Source: Mariprofundus sp.
Lineage (GTDB): Bacteria; Pseudomonadota; Zetaproteobacteria; Mariprofundales; Mariprofundaceae
Reading direction: 5' to 3'
Length of the DNA: 64,000 nucleotides
Assembly: GCA_021772775.1 (NCBI GenBank)
Contig: JAJFLH010000040.1
Span: forward strand, 35,408 to 99,407
The position numbers were made by a program, and so were the translations under genes. Below the pieces are notes generated by a model. That model searched no databases, was not told the origin of the DNA, and was given only the letters and a program-made list of their open reading frames with translations. Every line of letters begins with the position of its first letter. Position 1 is the first letter of the stretch. Positions 8,142 through 15,389 of the stretch are shown piece after piece.

Positions 8142-8198
8142 GCCTATCGCTCCCATCAACCGCCGCAGAATGCGGTCGCTTGGATGGGCTTGTTATAA
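8142..8198 (-). repeat. Short attC site C following OLD cassette
   Basis: On the minus strand the 57-bp element starts TTATAAC (8198-8192) seven bases after the stop of the OLD gene. It ends GATAGGC (8148-8142), which differs from GTTRRRY at one position. The arms CCCATCCAA and TTGATGGG pair, as do ACCGC and GCGGC around a small loop. Length and form match short attC sites of the 60-bp class. The altered second core suggests that excision of the OLD cassette is impaired. Confidence 0.65.
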
Positions 8199-8204
8199 GC
8201 CGGT

Positions 8205-9986
8205 CTATTTTACAATCACATCAATAATTTCTTGAAGGTCAGTCACTCCTTCAGAAACAGTGAAGCCAGCCTCTAACCATTCGGATTCAGTCATTTCGCC
8301 AAATACTTCCATATTATTTTTAGCCTTGAAGTTCATTTGTTTTACAGCAAGAATCTTTGATTTGATCTCTTCTTTCATATCAGAGTAATTATCAATAATG
8401 AAATCATCCGTCAGAGTAAATTCGTCTCCAAGTACTCTTTGTATTGCATCCCTATGGTAATAATTTTCGATTTCTCTTTTTCTTAGAACTAGGAACTCAC
8501 CTCCCATCTCTTCAATATCACTTTTAAGTTGAACTTTGTTTTCTAACTTTGATTCATAGTCAGTTGCACCCTTGTCACTATCTAGGATGAATATGAAGTT
8601 TCTGTTTATTTTTGAACACAATCTAGCATTGACAAAAAATTCAACTTGATCACCACCACATGGCACAAATAAAATGTCATCGATATTGGTTGTTGATAAC
8701 TTGTTTATGGCGCATTGCCAAAAAAGACAATCACCTTTACCTTCTACAAAAATTATTTTTCTATAGTTATCATTAAGTAAGTTGTAATTTGGTCTAATAC
8801 CAAGTTCCTGAATAACAACATCCAATATGTAATTTTCATTTTCATAGTTGAAATATTTAGATAACCCATCTTGTTTTTTAACAACAACTATATTGGTGCT
8901 TTCTGTTGCTCCAGCAAAAACTGGAGAATGTGTAGTTATTAAAAACTGGCTATCATCAGCAAGATTTAGGATTGATTCGAGAAGTTCATATTGCAATTCA
9001 GGATGTAAGAAAGTTTCAGGCTCTTCGATTCCGAATATAGTATTACCGTTAGAGTTTTTTTGAGCTAAATATTCAAAATATGCAACCATTAAAAGTCTTT
9101 TGAAACCTGTACCTTTGTGTGATATTGGTATATCAAATGACTCAGATTGAAATTTTAAACCTATATCGAATTTTACTAGGTTTTTCCAGTTACAGTTTAC
9201 TTGAGGCTTGATTTCTTCTAAGTCTGGAACATTCTTTTTCATCAAGTTAGCAATGATAGTAAACTCAGTGTCCAGATCACTTTGTACATTGCTTTCAATT
9301 TGGTCAGTTAAAGCTCTATTATCTTCCAGTGATTTTGTGGCTATTGGTTTAAATTGATTTTGAAATTCTGTGGCTCCAACGTTTAAATCCTGCTCGGCAT
9401 CGAATAGAAAATAATCAGGGATCTTAATGTCTGGATATTGTTTAGATATATTTTTTAAATATTCATCTGCAAGATATGTGTTTAACGATTTTTGATAACC
9501 CTCAGTATTTTCTTGGATTTTAATTATTTTTGATAGATTTGTAACGCCTCTTCCTGACCTTGAGTAATCAACTTCTAAAGTGTCTAGATACCCGTTTATT
9601 TCAGCTTCTTTTACCCCCCAACAATTCTGTATGTTTTCTTGTACGAAGTCATTGCACGTATAGAGTGCTTCTTTTTTGAGCTTTCCTGCAGGAGTGAATG
9701 AATATTGTTTTGTGATACAAATAAAGCCCTCATTGTCTAGAGCAAGTGGGCTAATACCTTCACTGGGAATAAATCTAATTTTGATTGATGTTTTAGCTTC
9801 GTCTGGGATTCCTTTGTAAACATCATGTGTCGTGAACTTGTCATTAAAGAATGCATCAAGCGATTTGAGAATTGTAGATTTCCCGTTATCATTCTTCCCT
9901 ACAAATGTGTTCACACTACCAAACTTTAAATTTTCTAAATGTTCTATTCCTCGATAATAAGAAATAGAAATATCATATATTTTCAT
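8205..9986 (-). CDS. OLD-family ATPase/TOPRIM endonuclease (cassette gene)
   Basis: The 593-residue protein combines an ABC/SMC-type ATPase with a C-terminal TOPRIM nuclease domain. Walker A is GKNDNGKST (residues 30-38). The middle has GTGFKRLLMVAYFE, a Walker B region with IFGIEEPETFLHP and the H-loop FLITTHSP. The TOPRIM part shows IFVEGKGD and FILDSDKG, then KREIENYY. This is the OLD/COG3593 architecture shared with phage P2 Old and the Gabija subunit GajA. No GajB-like UvrD helicase is adjacent, so it would act as a single-gene system. It sits in an integron cassette between attC sites at 10020-10116 and 8142-8198. Anti-phage activity is inferred from the family. Confidence 0.88.
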   Translation of the reverse strand: MKIYDISISYYRGIEHLENLKFGSVNTFVGKNDNGKSTILKSLDAFFNDKFTTHDVYKGIPDEAKTSIKIRFIPSEGISPLALDNEGFICITKQYSFTPAGKLKKEALYTCNDFVQENIQNCWGVKEAEINGYLDTLEVDYSRSGRGVTNLSKIIKIQENTEGYQKSLNTYLADEYLKNISKQYPDIKIPDYFLFDAEQDLNVGATEFQNQFKPIATKSLEDNRALTDQIESNVQSDLDTEFTIIANLMKKNVPDLEEIKPQVNCNWKNLVKFDIGLKFQSESFDIPISHKGTGFKRLLMVAYFEYLAQKNSNGNTIFGIEEPETFLHPELQYELLESILNLADDSQFLITTHSPVFAGATESTNIVVVKKQDGLSKYFNYENENYILDVVIQELGIRPNYNLLNDNYRKIIFVEGKGDCLFWQCAINKLSTTNIDDILFVPCGGDQVEFFVNARLCSKINRNFIFILDSDKGATDYESKLENKVQLKSDIEEMGGEFLVLRKREIENYYHRDAIQRVLGDEFTLTDDFIIDNYSDMKEEIKSKILAVKQMNFKAKNNMEVFGEMTESEWLEAGFTVSEGVTDLQEIIDVIVK

Positions 9987-10019
9987 TAAACATCCTATCT
10001 ATATGATTTGCACTGAGGC

Positions 10020-10116
10020 TTATAACGCCTTGCTCAGCGGCAATTTAAAGTGGCACGTTTTTGCGAAAGCAAAAAAAGTGACGCTTTAAATTGTCCGCTG
10101 GAGCTATTTGTTATAT
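10020..10116 (-). repeat. attC site B between RM and OLD cassettes
   Basis: The 97-bp element is bounded by TTATAAC (10020-10026) and GTTATAT (10110-10116). Long pairing arms GCTCAGCGGCAATTTAAAG and CTTTAAATTGTCCGCTGGAGC flank an inner hairpin TTTTTGCGAAAGCAAAAA. It is the best-paired attC in the window. It follows the stop codon of the restriction gene directly. Confidence 0.85.
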
Positions 10117-10119
10117 CTT

Positions 10120-10920
10120 TTATTCCTCATTCTCCGACATTAATCGAATTTCATCGTCGGTAATTCCATCTCTTCCAACTAACTTATAATGTCGTTCGTC
10201 AACAACTGATAAATGAAAAACATCATTGCTTTCCTCTACGGCTAGCTCAAGGATTGCAACATCATTTTCAGACAAAAACTGTAATGCAATTGGTTTACAA
10301 ATAGCATTTGGGTATCGTGCCTTGCAAAACTCAATATCTTGCATAACTTGAACGATTCCAAATCTATCTCCAGGTGATTTAGCTTGGCAAGGTATTACAA
10401 AATGAGTGCCTTTTTTATTTATGCCAAGGTATACCTCATCAATTTCAATCTGACCAACATTTTGAATTGTAGTTCTAAGGTGGTTTTGAATTGAATAACA
10501 GGTTAAGCCTGAAAAAAGATCTACAAGGCGGTTATATCTAACTTTGGTAAGTAGTGCCTGTTCATCGGTTCCAGGAGCATAGCGTTTTACAATTTCAGGA
10601 GTTGAATCAGGCACTTTAATTCTTTGCCTGTTATTTGTAGGTTCAATTTTTCCGGGTGCGGCTAACCTGAATTCATAGGAGCCAATTCCTGTTCCTGTAA
10701 TTATCCATTCAGAATCAACAGGACACTTTTCCTTAATATTATTTGGTAACTCTTTACGAAACCTATATGAATAAGGTACATCACCTAGATTTTTAATACG
10801 AGCAATGCCAAGGTCATCACATGCTTCAGATAATTCATCTCTATCAAAAGAAACCTTAATTGCTCCTTCACTGTAATTTCTGAAGAAAACTCTTACAATT
10901 ACATCGTCATACTTACTCAT
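10120..10920 (-). CDS. Candidate Type II restriction endonuclease, PD-(D/E)XK-like (cassette gene)
   Basis: I do not recognise the family with certainty. The 266-residue protein has a segment around residues 158-185 reading QIEIDEVYLGINKKG, then FVIPCQAKSPGD. An acidic residue followed by a beta-hairpin and Q-x-K fits a PD-(D/E)XK nuclease core in which E is replaced by Q, as happens in some restriction enzymes. Its ATG overlaps the stop codon of the upstream cytosine-C5 methyltransferase by four bases (ATGA), which implies translational coupling and supports its role as the partner restriction enzyme. The cleavage site cannot be predicted. Both genes lie in one integron cassette (about 10026-12273). 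Confidence 0.7.
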   Translation of the reverse strand: MSKYDDVIVRVFFRNYSEGAIKVSFDRDELSEACDDLGIARIKNLGDVPYSYRFRKELPNNIKEKCPVDSEWIITGTGIGSYEFRLAAPGKIEPTNNRQRIKVPDSTPEIVKRYAPGTDEQALLTKVRYNRLVDLFSGLTCYSIQNHLRTTIQNVGQIEIDEVYLGINKKGTHFVIPCQAKSPGDRFGIVQVMQDIEFCKARYPNAICKPIALQFLSENDVAILELAVEESNDVFHLSVVDERHYKLVGRDGITDDEIRLMSENEE

Positions 10921-12224
10921 GCTGCTTCCTTGTTTAATCTTTTTCTTTTAGGGATCACATCATCAGGAATATCCCAGTATTTTGAAGCTTGACCCATATT
11001 ATAATTTAATAGCTCTTCCTTTTGCGGGTTCAGAATGTAGGTTTCAAACTTATTCGGGTTAAGGTTCATGGCTTTAATAATTTGACATCCTAAAGATTTT
11101 GAAAGAAAAGGTATCACTGCGTTTCCAATTTCTCTGAATCCATGCCAAATTGTATTGTGAAAACGAAACCAATCAGGAAAAGAATGCAACCTAGCTGCCT
11201 CTCGAACTGTTATACACCTAGGAACTGAATAGTGTATTGGTCTAGGCGCAGTAAATGCACCTTTATCACTAGCAGTTCCAGCTCTCAATGTATTGCACTG
11301 TCCGTTGTCTGCTAGTTTAAAGAATCTACTTATTTTTTCAACAGTTCCAGTAGGAGTGTTTTCAAACCTATTTATAGATTTTTCAGTATGTTTTGAACCA
11401 ATATGGCCGTAAACAATATTCGAAACTTGTCTGGTGTGTGTAAGTGAAAACTCACCACTAGGCTTTAAAGAAAAACTATTTCTTAAGCCTGAATAATCAA
11501 GTTGCAATGAATCTATACCTTGATCGCCCTCTGTATAAGCTTCATGAGCACCAAGATCACTTATGGCTTCGCTACAAGTTGATAGTTGCTTCAATCCAAT
11601 ATCAAACAACGAAGGCTCATTTGATTCAAGTTGGCTATGTGTTTGTGAAGGATAAGTTGCTTGTTTTACATCTAACCTCGAACCAATAATAATAAGCCTT
11701 TTTCTCTTTTGTGGCGCTCCAAAAAGTGATGCGTCGAGAATTGAAATAGGTTTCTCTATGGAATAACCCATATTTTCAAACTCTACGATCAACTCTTCTA
11801 AAAACTTTATATGCTTTCCAGATGCTATCCCTGGAACATTTTCAAATAAGAAATATTTAGGCTTAATTTTTTTAATCATACGTACATATTCAAATACCAA
11901 TGAATTTCTAGGATCATCAAGCTGTCTTTTTCCTATATGAGAAAACCCTTGGCATGGTGGGCCACCTGCTACTAAATCTATATCACGAGAAAACCCTTTA
12001 GCTTCTACAGCCTGAAGAAGTTCTTCAGAGGTTAACTTTGAAATATCTTTGCAAATACTCGCGCTGTAGGGGAAATTAAAGTGGTGAACTAATGTATGTA
12101 TAGCATCAAATTCTACAGCTGCGGCAATGTCAAACCCAGCCGCTTCTAAGCCAAGAGACATTCCACCACAGCCAGAAAAAAGATCAATTGCGACAGGTCG
12201 TTTCATTTTTTTACCCAAATTCAT
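10917..12224 (-). CDS. DNA (cytosine-5-)-methyltransferase (cassette gene)
   Basis: The 435-residue protein has the C5-methyltransferase motifs in the usual order: DLFSGCGG (motif I, residues 14-21), the catalytic GPPCQGFS (motif IV, Cys at residue 91), FENVPG (motif VI, about 127-132), a PQKRKR form of the QxRxR motif VIII (171-176) and REIGNAVIP (motif X) near the C-terminus. The variable region between VIII and X is long and would set DNA specificity. It methylates cytosine in a short target and would protect host DNA from the nuclease encoded by the overlapping next gene. Both are carried as one cassette between attC sites A and B. An alternative start is the ATG seven codons in. Confidence 0.95.
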   Translation of the reverse strand: MNLGKKMKRPVAIDLFSGCGGMSLGLEAAGFDIAAAVEFDAIHTLVHHFNFPYSASICKDISKLTSEELLQAVEAKGFSRDIDLVAGGPPCQGFSHIGKRQLDDPRNSLVFEYVRMIKKIKPKYFLFENVPGIASGKHIKFLEELIVEFENMGYSIEKPISILDASLFGAPQKRKRLIIIGSRLDVKQATYPSQTHSQLESNEPSLFDIGLKQLSTCSEAISDLGAHEAYTEGDQGIDSLQLDYSGLRNSFSLKPSGEFSLTHTRQVSNIVYGHIGSKHTEKSINRFENTPTGTVEKISRFFKLADNGQCNTLRAGTASDKGAFTAPRPIHYSVPRCITVREAARLHSFPDWFRFHNTIWHGFREIGNAVIPFLSKSLGCQIIKAMNLNPNKFETYILNPQKEELLNYNMGQASKYWDIPDDVIPKRKRLNKEAA

Positions 12225-12267
12225 TCATTGTACTAAATTCTCGATAATAGCTGGTGTTTTTCTTTTG

Positions 12268-12355
12268 ATATAACGTCGCAAATCACCGGCGGAAAAAAGC
12301 AGAGCGACGAAGGAGCGGCGCTTTTTGCCGTCCGAGTGTATTTGCCTTGTTATAC
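12268..12355 (-). repeat. attC site A following GIY-YIG cassette
   Basis: The 88-bp element is bounded by ATATAAC (12268-12274) and GTTATAC (12349-12355). The arms GCAAAT/ATTTGC, CAC/GTG and CGG/CCG pair in register, and a central GCGGCGCTTTTTGCCG stretch forms the tip. It lies six bases past the stop codon of the GIY-YIG gene on the minus strand and is near-identical in layout to sites at 4292-4378 and 3374-3461. Confidence 0.85.
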
Positions 12356-12360
12356 CTTGT

Positions 12361-13185
12361 TTAGTTTTTGTTGTAGCCAAATTTACCTCTCGAAAGAAAT
12401 ACCTCTTTCCAGTAGCTTTCTCTTTCAATTATTACTTTGTCATCTGCTTTCATAGGACGATACTCAAGTAACGATAACCTGAAATTATTTTTTGCATAAT
12501 CAAAGCCCTCTGTTTTGATTAGTTTGGTAAGTTCATCATTCCAGCCATGCCCTGTACCAATATAGCAACTCCACCTAGACCAAATACCGGAGTCACCGTA
12601 AGCAGAGCCAATATACTTTTTACCATTTAATTTGTCTGTGATTACATAAACACCTTTCACATTTTTTAATGCCGCCTTCCAGTCTGCATTTTCATTTTTA
12701 AATATTGGTGTCAATATATTGAAATCATGATTTATGTTTTCATATCCAGGAAACACTTCTCCCGAATAAGGCTGCCTCAGTATTTCTGAGACTTTCATTT
12801 TATCTAAATGGTGTTCCAAGTAAAAAGCTCTTCCTCTGGATGGCTTTTCTAATTTTATTTTCAGTCTTCCAATATAGTCAGAATATTCTATTAATTCCTT
12901 TATTTCATAGCTGTGGCTATTAGGAACATTATTTCTCTTAATGACTTCATAGATACCCCCAAACAACCACATGTTATTTTCAGGGTAAAAGTCTATCAAT
13001 GAAAATATATATTTACGGGAAAATTCATTTTTACTATTCCTCCAAGTATTCCAACCAAACCATTCCTTTTTGTCTCTTACATAAACATCAAGGGGCTGGT
13101 CACCACCATTCCAACGGGCAGCATGAAATTTGTATTTATTTGGTTCTTCAATACTGATGATTTTGGTGATTGGAATATGGCTCAT
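12361..13185 (-). CDS. GIY-YIG nuclease domain protein (first cassette gene)
   Basis: The 274-residue protein has an N-terminal domain of about 170 residues that I do not recognise, followed by a GIY-YIG nuclease domain. That domain has KGVYVITDKLNGKKYIGSA (GVY and YIG strands, residues about 177-195), a conserved arginine in the SRWSCY helix, the catalytic glutamate in VIIERESYWK and a final asparagine near the C-terminus. It is the cassette next to attI and so the most recently captured and probably the most strongly expressed. Similar stand-alone proteins are seen in defence and mobile-element contexts. A restriction role is possible, but no methyltransferase shares its cassette. Confidence 0.8.
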   Translation of the reverse strand: MSHIPITKIISIEEPNKYKFHAARWNGGDQPLDVYVRDKKEWFGWNTWRNSKNEFSRKYIFSLIDFYPENNMWLFGGIYEVIKRNNVPNSHSYEIKELIEYSDYIGRLKIKLEKPSRGRAFYLEHHLDKMKVSEILRQPYSGEVFPGYENINHDFNILTPIFKNENADWKAALKNVKGVYVITDKLNGKKYIGSAYGDSGIWSRWSCYIGTGHGWNDELTKLIKTEGFDYAKNNFRLSLLEYRPMKADDKVIIERESYWKEVFLSRGKFGYNKN

Positions 13186-13201
13186 TCATGCTTCCTTTTG
13201 G

Positions 13202-13208
13202 GTATAAC
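13202..13208 (-). other. attI recombination core (candidate)
   Basis: GTATAAC on the plus strand (GTTATAC on the minus strand) lies between intI and the first cassette gene and matches the core sites of the array. It marks the boundary where cassette 1 (about 12274-13207) would have been inserted. The rest of 13209-13312 is the presumed attI region with integrase-binding and promoter functions. Confidence 0.72.
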
Positions 13209-13253
13209 AAGCTGAATAGGAGTAATCAAAGTTCCTCATTATTAACTCCTATA

Positions 13254-13272
13254 GGTGGACATTATTTCCACC
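13254..13272. promoter_or_regulatory. Inverted repeat in intI-attI region
   Basis: GGTGGA (13254-13259) and TCCACC (13267-13272) form a perfect 6-bp inverted repeat with a 7-base spacer, 40 bp upstream of the integrase start codon. It may be a regulator site or part of the attI structure. No clear LexA-box consensus is visible in this gap. Confidence 0.35.
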
Positions 13273-13312
13273 ATATTGCATATTGAGGTTTTAAAATGGA
13301 ATAGGAGATACG

Positions 13313-14329
13313 ATGCCTACATATCCATCCAAGGTCAAGCCAGAACATACCTTTCGGCCTCATGCTGCTCGTCTGATGGATCAGGTGAGTGAAGTTATGC
13401 GCTATTATCATTATGGGCGGCGTACTGAAGAGGCCTATTCGTACTGGATTAAAGATTTTATACTTTTTCATCACAAGCGGCATCCTAAAGATATGGGGAA
13501 ATTGGAAGTAGAGTCTTATTTGAGCCATTTGGCGGTGAATAGGAAGGTGGCATCATCAACGCAAAATCAGGCATTTAATGCACTCCTTTTTTTGTACAAT
13601 AGTGTTCTTCATCTACCTTTTTCTGATGATGTTGATGCAATCCGTTCGAAAAGAGCGCCGCGCCTGCCTGTTGTTTTAAGTCAAAAGGAAGTGAACCGCC
13701 TTTTCCATGCAATGAAAGGGGAGACGTTATTGATGGCGCGTATCATGTATAGCGGTGGCTTGCGCTTGAATGAACTGCTTCATCTGCGGGTTCAAGACAT
13801 TGATTTTGATTATGGATTTTTAACGATTCATGCAGGTAAGGGAGATAAAGATCGTAGCACCTTGCTAGCGACTTCTTTGTATGACGACTTAAAAGCACAT
13901 TTAGATGCAGTTCGAACTCTGTTTAATCTTGATGTTGAACAAGGTGTTGTAAATGTCTGGCTGCCAGGAGCTTTGGCAAGGAAGTATCCGAATGCTTCAA
14001 AGTCATGGGAGTGGCAGTTTGTCTTTCCATCCAAAGTGCTATCAAAAGACCCTGAAAATGGAGAGCTGCGCCGTCATCATGTGAATCAATCCAATTTACA
14101 AAAAGCAATAAAGAGGGCGAAAGAAAAAGCAGATATTAATAAACGCGTAACATCACATACTCTGCGCCACTCTTTTGCCACACACTTGCTTGAATCAGGT
14201 ACTAATATTCGTGTGGTGCAAAAGTTGCTTGGCCATGCCGATGTAAAAACTACGGAGATTTACACACATGTGCTGCAACAGAATCTTGGCGCAGTTATAA
14301 GTCCACTTGATTGTTTAGAGGAGTCCTGA
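13313..14329 (+). CDS. intI: Integron integrase (tyrosine recombinase)
   Basis: The 338-residue tyrosine recombinase has catalytic residues R151 (GGLRLNELL), H282/R285 (SHTLRHSF), H308 (LLGHAD) and Y317 (TTEIYTH). Between the boxes it carries the extra segment specific to integron integrases (residues about 220-240, ALARKYPNA followed by WEWQFVFPS), which separates IntI from XerC/XerD. An AGGAG site at 13302-13306 precedes the ATG. It is transcribed away from the cassette array, the usual integron layout. The frame is intact with all catalytic residues present, so the enzyme is probably active. Confidence 0.96.
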   Translation: MPTYPSKVKPEHTFRPHAARLMDQVSEVMRYYHYGRRTEEAYSYWIKDFILFHHKRHPKDMGKLEVESYLSHLAVNRKVASSTQNQAFNALLFLYNSVLHLPFSDDVDAIRSKRAPRLPVVLSQKEVNRLFHAMKGETLLMARIMYSGGLRLNELLHLRVQDIDFDYGFLTIHAGKGDKDRSTLLATSLYDDLKAHLDAVRTLFNLDVEQGVVNVWLPGALARKYPNASKSWEWQFVFPSKVLSKDPENGELRRHHVNQSNLQKAIKRAKEKADINKRVTSHTLRHSFATHLLESGTNIRVVQKLLGHADVKTTEIYTHVLQQNLGAVISPLDCLEES

Positions 14330-14332
14330 GGG

Positions 14333-14932
14333 ATGAAAAAAGAACAACGAAAACGTATTGTAGATAGGCATCGCGATAGCCTTACGCGCCATGGTCATCA
14401 TCCCAATGCGCTCTATTGGAGCAGCAAAAAGATTCAGGATATTCGTTTTCGGGTACTCTCAGAGATTGGCCTTGAGGCGGGGGATTCTGTACTTGATGTT
14501 GGTTGCGGTTTTGCTGATTTTAAATGCTGGATTGAAGAAGAGGGCAAGGCCGTAGAATTTACCGGTATTGATCTATCGCCTGATCTGATCCGGGTGGCTG
14601 AAGAGAAACATCCTGATGCTAAATTGCTCTGTGGTGAGCTGTTTGACTTTGAGTTGGAATCTCAATCATTTGATTGGGTGACCCTCTCCGGAGCCATGAA
14701 TGAGCAGCTGCATGATGAAGGTGTTTACGCCCGTAAAATGATTGCTGCAATGTTTGCCCTGTGTAGAAAGGGCTTGGCATTTAATATGCTGGATGCACGA
14801 ACGCTTAAAGCGCATGACCTACAAAGTGTGGAGCCTCAAGAGATGCTCGATTATTGCCAGAGTTTATGTGCCGATGTGCAGATGCGGGATGATTATCTAC
14901 CCAATGATTTTACCATCTACATGCGCCGATGA
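14333..14932 (+). CDS. Class I SAM-dependent methyltransferase next to intI
   Basis: The 199-residue protein has motif I VLDVGCGFADF (about residues 54-64), the acidic loop FTGIDLSPD (about 77-85) and a motif IV-like FDWVTLSGAMNE. This is a small-molecule or tRNA-type class I methyltransferase with unknown substrate. Its ATG begins three bases after the intI stop codon, so the two are almost certainly co-transcribed. It carries no attC of its own and is not a cassette. Confidence 0.85.
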   Translation: MKKEQRKRIVDRHRDSLTRHGHHPNALYWSSKKIQDIRFRVLSEIGLEAGDSVLDVGCGFADFKCWIEEEGKAVEFTGIDLSPDLIRVAEEKHPDAKLLCGELFDFELESQSFDWVTLSGAMNEQLHDEGVYARKMIAAMFALCRKGLAFNMLDARTLKAHDLQSVEPQEMLDYCQSLCADVQMRDDYLPNDFTIYMRR

Positions 14933-15022
14933 AGGGCTATTATTAGACAGCGATTAAACCCAATATCTTTCCTTGGTGTTCTAAGTACGGGTTGTATGAA
15001 AGCTGTAGAGTGAGTCAGTGAT

Positions 15023-15049
15023 TTAAGTTTCAAGTATCTCTTCCGATAA
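15023..15049 (+). promoter_or_regulatory. Sigma-28 (FliA) promoter
   Basis: TTAAGTTT (15023-15030), an 11-base spacer and TCCGATAA (15042-15049) match the FliA consensus TAAAGTTT-N11-GCCGATAA closely. It lies 26 bp upstream of the start codon of a flagellar-rod-like gene, so the gene is likely expressed late in the flagellar cascade. Confidence 0.8.
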
Positions 15050-15074
15050 AGGTTAAATATCTCAAGGAGAGTAG

Positions 15075-15389
15075 ATGCAAGTTAAGGCAAATATTAGCGC
15101 AATCAGTAATGCCATGAAGTCACAAGAGGTGACTGCGCATAATATTGCCAATGTTAATACGAATGGTTTTACTGCCAGTAGGGCAGTGCAAAGCGGGGAT
15201 AAGTTAAATATCAGCCAGGAAGCGCGTGCCGCTATGCAAAACACAGCCGGCCAATCGATGTCTACGACCGACCCAGCCAAGGACATGGTCCAGATGAGTG
15301 TCAATCAAAGAGCGCTTGAAGCCAATGTAAAAGCCATTCAAACTCAGGATGAGATGAACAAAGCACTCATGGATCTCAATAAAGGCTAA
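15075..15389 (+). CDS. Small flagellar rod/hook-like protein
   Basis: The 104-residue protein has the flagellar basal-body rod N-terminal motif AHNIANVNTNGF (residues about 22-33) and a C-terminal helix of the Flg_bbr_C kind (VNQRALEANVKAIQTQDEM). It is much shorter than FlgB, FlgC or FlgE and lacks their middle domains. The family builds the axial rod and hook outside the inner membrane. Here it stands alone, with its own sigma-28 promoter and a ribosome binding site (AAGGAG, 15064-15069). It may be a minor axial or junction protein. No other flagellar genes are in the window. Confidence 0.75.
   Translation: MQVKANISAISNAMKSQEVTAHNIANVNTNGFTASRAVQSGDKLNISQEARAAMQNTAGQSMSTTDPAKDMVQMSVNQRALEANVKAIQTQDEMNKALMDLNKG

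Noticed and set aside
8205..9986. Gabija system
   Set aside because: The OLD-like protein resembles GajA, but no UvrD-like GajB is adjacent; the neighbours are an attC site and unrelated genes.
12225..12428. 67-codon minus-strand frame between cassettes
   Set aside because: It spans attC site A and the end of the GIY-YIG gene in another frame; the translated attC is not a gene.
3374..14329. Prophage or integrative element using a tyrosine integrase
   Set aside because: The recombinase has the IntI insert and the neighbours are single genes each followed by attC-type repeats; there are no phage structural or conjugation genes.
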